Part shown: positions 6,039 through 6,918 of the stretch, one piece after another
How the letters are laid out: the number at the start of each line of letters is the position of its first letter
Position numbering within the stretch: the first letter of the stretch is position 1
NCBI GenBank assembly: GCA_028819955.1
Contig: JAPPKP010000189.1
Location: forward strand, 1 to 6,918
Length of the DNA stretch: 6,918 nucleotides
Direction: 5' to 3'
DNA from: Rhodospirillaceae bacterium
Lineage (GTDB): Bacteria > Pseudomonadota > Alphaproteobacteria > UBA828
Notes under the pieces: generated by a model
The model's input: the letters and a program-made list of their open reading frames with translations, nothing else
Told to the model about the DNA's origin: nothing
Databases searched by the model: none
Made by a program: the position numbers and the translations under genes

Positions 6039-6809
6039 ATGACCGAGCACGTGCGAGCGCTGCCGGGCAGCGAAGCCGAGACACGGGCGCTCCTCGATGA
6101 GGGGCGCTATGTCGCGGACGATGCGCTGGTCAAGACCCTCTACCTGAGCTTCGCCCTCGGCCGCCCGCTGCTGCTTGAGGGCGAGGCCGGCTGCGGCAAG
6201 ACCCAGCTCGCCGCCACCCTTGCCGAGACCCTCGGCCGCCGCCTGCTGCGCCTGCAGTGCCACGAGGGCCTCGACTCGGCCGCCGCGGTCTACGAGTGGA
6301 ACTACGCCGCCCAGATGCTGGCGATCCGACTGGCCGAGCGCGGCGGGACCGGGCGCGACGCCCTGGCCGAGGACATTTTCGGCGAGCGCTTTCTGGTCAA
6401 GCGCCCGCTGCTCACGGCGCTGGAGCCCGATCCCCTCGGGCCGCCGGTCCTGCTGATCGACGAGATCGACCGGGCCGATGCACCTTTCGAGGCCTACCTG
6501 CTGGAGGTGCTCTCCGAGTTTCAGGTGAGCGTGCCCGAGGTCGGCACGGTGACCGCCGCCGAGCGCCCCGTGGTGGTCATTACCTCGAACCGCACGCGCG
6601 AGGTGCACGACGCGCTCAAGCGGCGCTGCCTCTATCACTGGGTCGACTATCCCGACGCAGCGCAAGAGAAGGTAATCCTGCGTGCGCGCCTGCCGGGGAT
6701 CGAGCAACGGTTGAGCGACAACATCGCCGCTTTCATCGAGCGCATGCAGAAGGCCGATCTCTCCGCGGTGCCGGCGCTCGGCGAGGTGATCGCGTGGTCG
6801 AGCGCCGTG
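6039..6809 (+). CDS. MoxR/CoxD-type AAA+ ATPase, truncated at 3' end
   Basis: This is a cytoplasmic MoxR-type AAA+ ATPase, a chaperone family that usually works with a VWA-domain partner in activating metalloenzymes or complexes. The 257 readable residues show Walker A GEAGCGKT (48-55), Walker B VLLIDEID (137-144), sensor 1 [10 protein letters not shown] (180-189) and an arginine-finger region [10 protein letters not shown] (192-201). [18 protein letters not shown] (240-257) begins the lid helices. [22 protein letters not shown] and [20 protein letters not shown] are typical of the CoxD-like branch. The protein normally continues for tens of residues. Here the coding signal stops at 6808, where the sequence becomes only G and C; the frame stays open to the window edge but would encode polyglycine and Arg/Pro runs. 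The start at 6039 gives the expected N-terminus; its ribosome binding site is weak (GAGTAAG, 6024-6030), and a 6-codon reading frame (6022-6042) overlaps it. A downstream VWA gene would be expected but is not seen. Confidence 0.88.
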
Positions 6810-6918
6810 GGGGGGGGGGGGGGGGGGGGGGGGGGGGGCGGGGGGCGCCGGGGCCCGCGCGCGCGCGCGGGGGGGGGGGGGCGGGGGGCGCGGGGGGGGC
6901 GGGGCGGCCCCCCCCCCG
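6809..6918. other. G/C-only terminal tail, probable sequencing artefact
   Basis: The last 110 bases contain no A and no T. They begin with 30 consecutive G (6809-6838), continue with GC alternation, further long G runs and a final C run. The change is abrupt, in the middle of a well-conserved ATPase gene, and the tail translates into no sensible continuation in any frame. This fits a low-quality read or contig end, such as a poly-G call artefact, rather than genomic sequence. It should be masked before any motif, repeat or G-quadruplex search. Confidence 0.85.

Noticed and set aside
5910..6707. N-terminal extension of gpt to an ATG at 6707, suggesting a fusion protein
   Set aside because: The extension is antisense to the MoxR ATPase and has no domain. 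A strong ribosome binding site and the family's normal N-terminus support the start at 5909.
6809..6918. G-quadruplex or simple-repeat element
   Set aside because: The complete absence of A and T and the sudden break in a conserved gene point to a sequencing artefact rather than a biological element.

Overview
The window is about 6.8 kb of GC-rich, densely coding bacterial DNA followed by 110 bases of G and C only that look like a bad sequence end. Codon use is strongly GC-ending, and the gene set points to an alphaproteobacterium, probably of the Rhodospirillales/Rhodobacterales kind. The main pointers are a MarR regulator plus OmpR-type response regulator pair resembling Rhodobacter PetP/PetR, a YbjN-proC pair, and a TetR-like protein whose C-terminus recalls COQ9. 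The genus assignment is inference; no rRNA or other decisive marker is present.

Layout. (1) Positions 27-2648, plus strand: a three-gene regulatory operon of MarR regulator (petP-like), response regulator (petR-like) and EnvZ-type membrane sensor kinase, with short gaps of 45 and 30 bp. (2) Positions 2658-4710, minus strand, convergent with the kinase gene: YbjN-domain protein, then proC (1-bp stop/start overlap), then after an 83-bp gap a TetR-family regulator. The TetR gene has its own good promoter, bracketed by an 11-bp inverted repeat. (3) Positions 4855-5909, minus strand: xanthine phosphoribosyltransferase (gpt) followed by a carboxymuconolactone-decarboxylase-fold protein, coupled through a 4-bp GTGA overlap. 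(4) From 6039, plus strand, divergent from gpt: a MoxR/CoxD-type AAA+ ATPase cut off where the sequence becomes a G/C-only tail at 6809.

How the genes work together. The first block is a self-contained signalling unit: membrane sensor, DNA-binding response regulator and an additional MarR regulator. The second block joins proline biosynthesis (proC) to a small protein of unknown role (YbjN) and a regulator that may control itself. The third and fourth blocks place purine salvage next to a MoxR ATPase. MoxR/CoxD proteins usually act with a VWA-domain partner, which would be expected just past the window edge.

No mobile element, CRISPR array, tRNA or rRNA is visible. I see no clearly novel system. 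The most useful observations are two structured non-coding elements (the YbjN leader and the TetR promoter region), a possibly leaderless petP start, and the terminal sequence artefact that truncates the MoxR gene.
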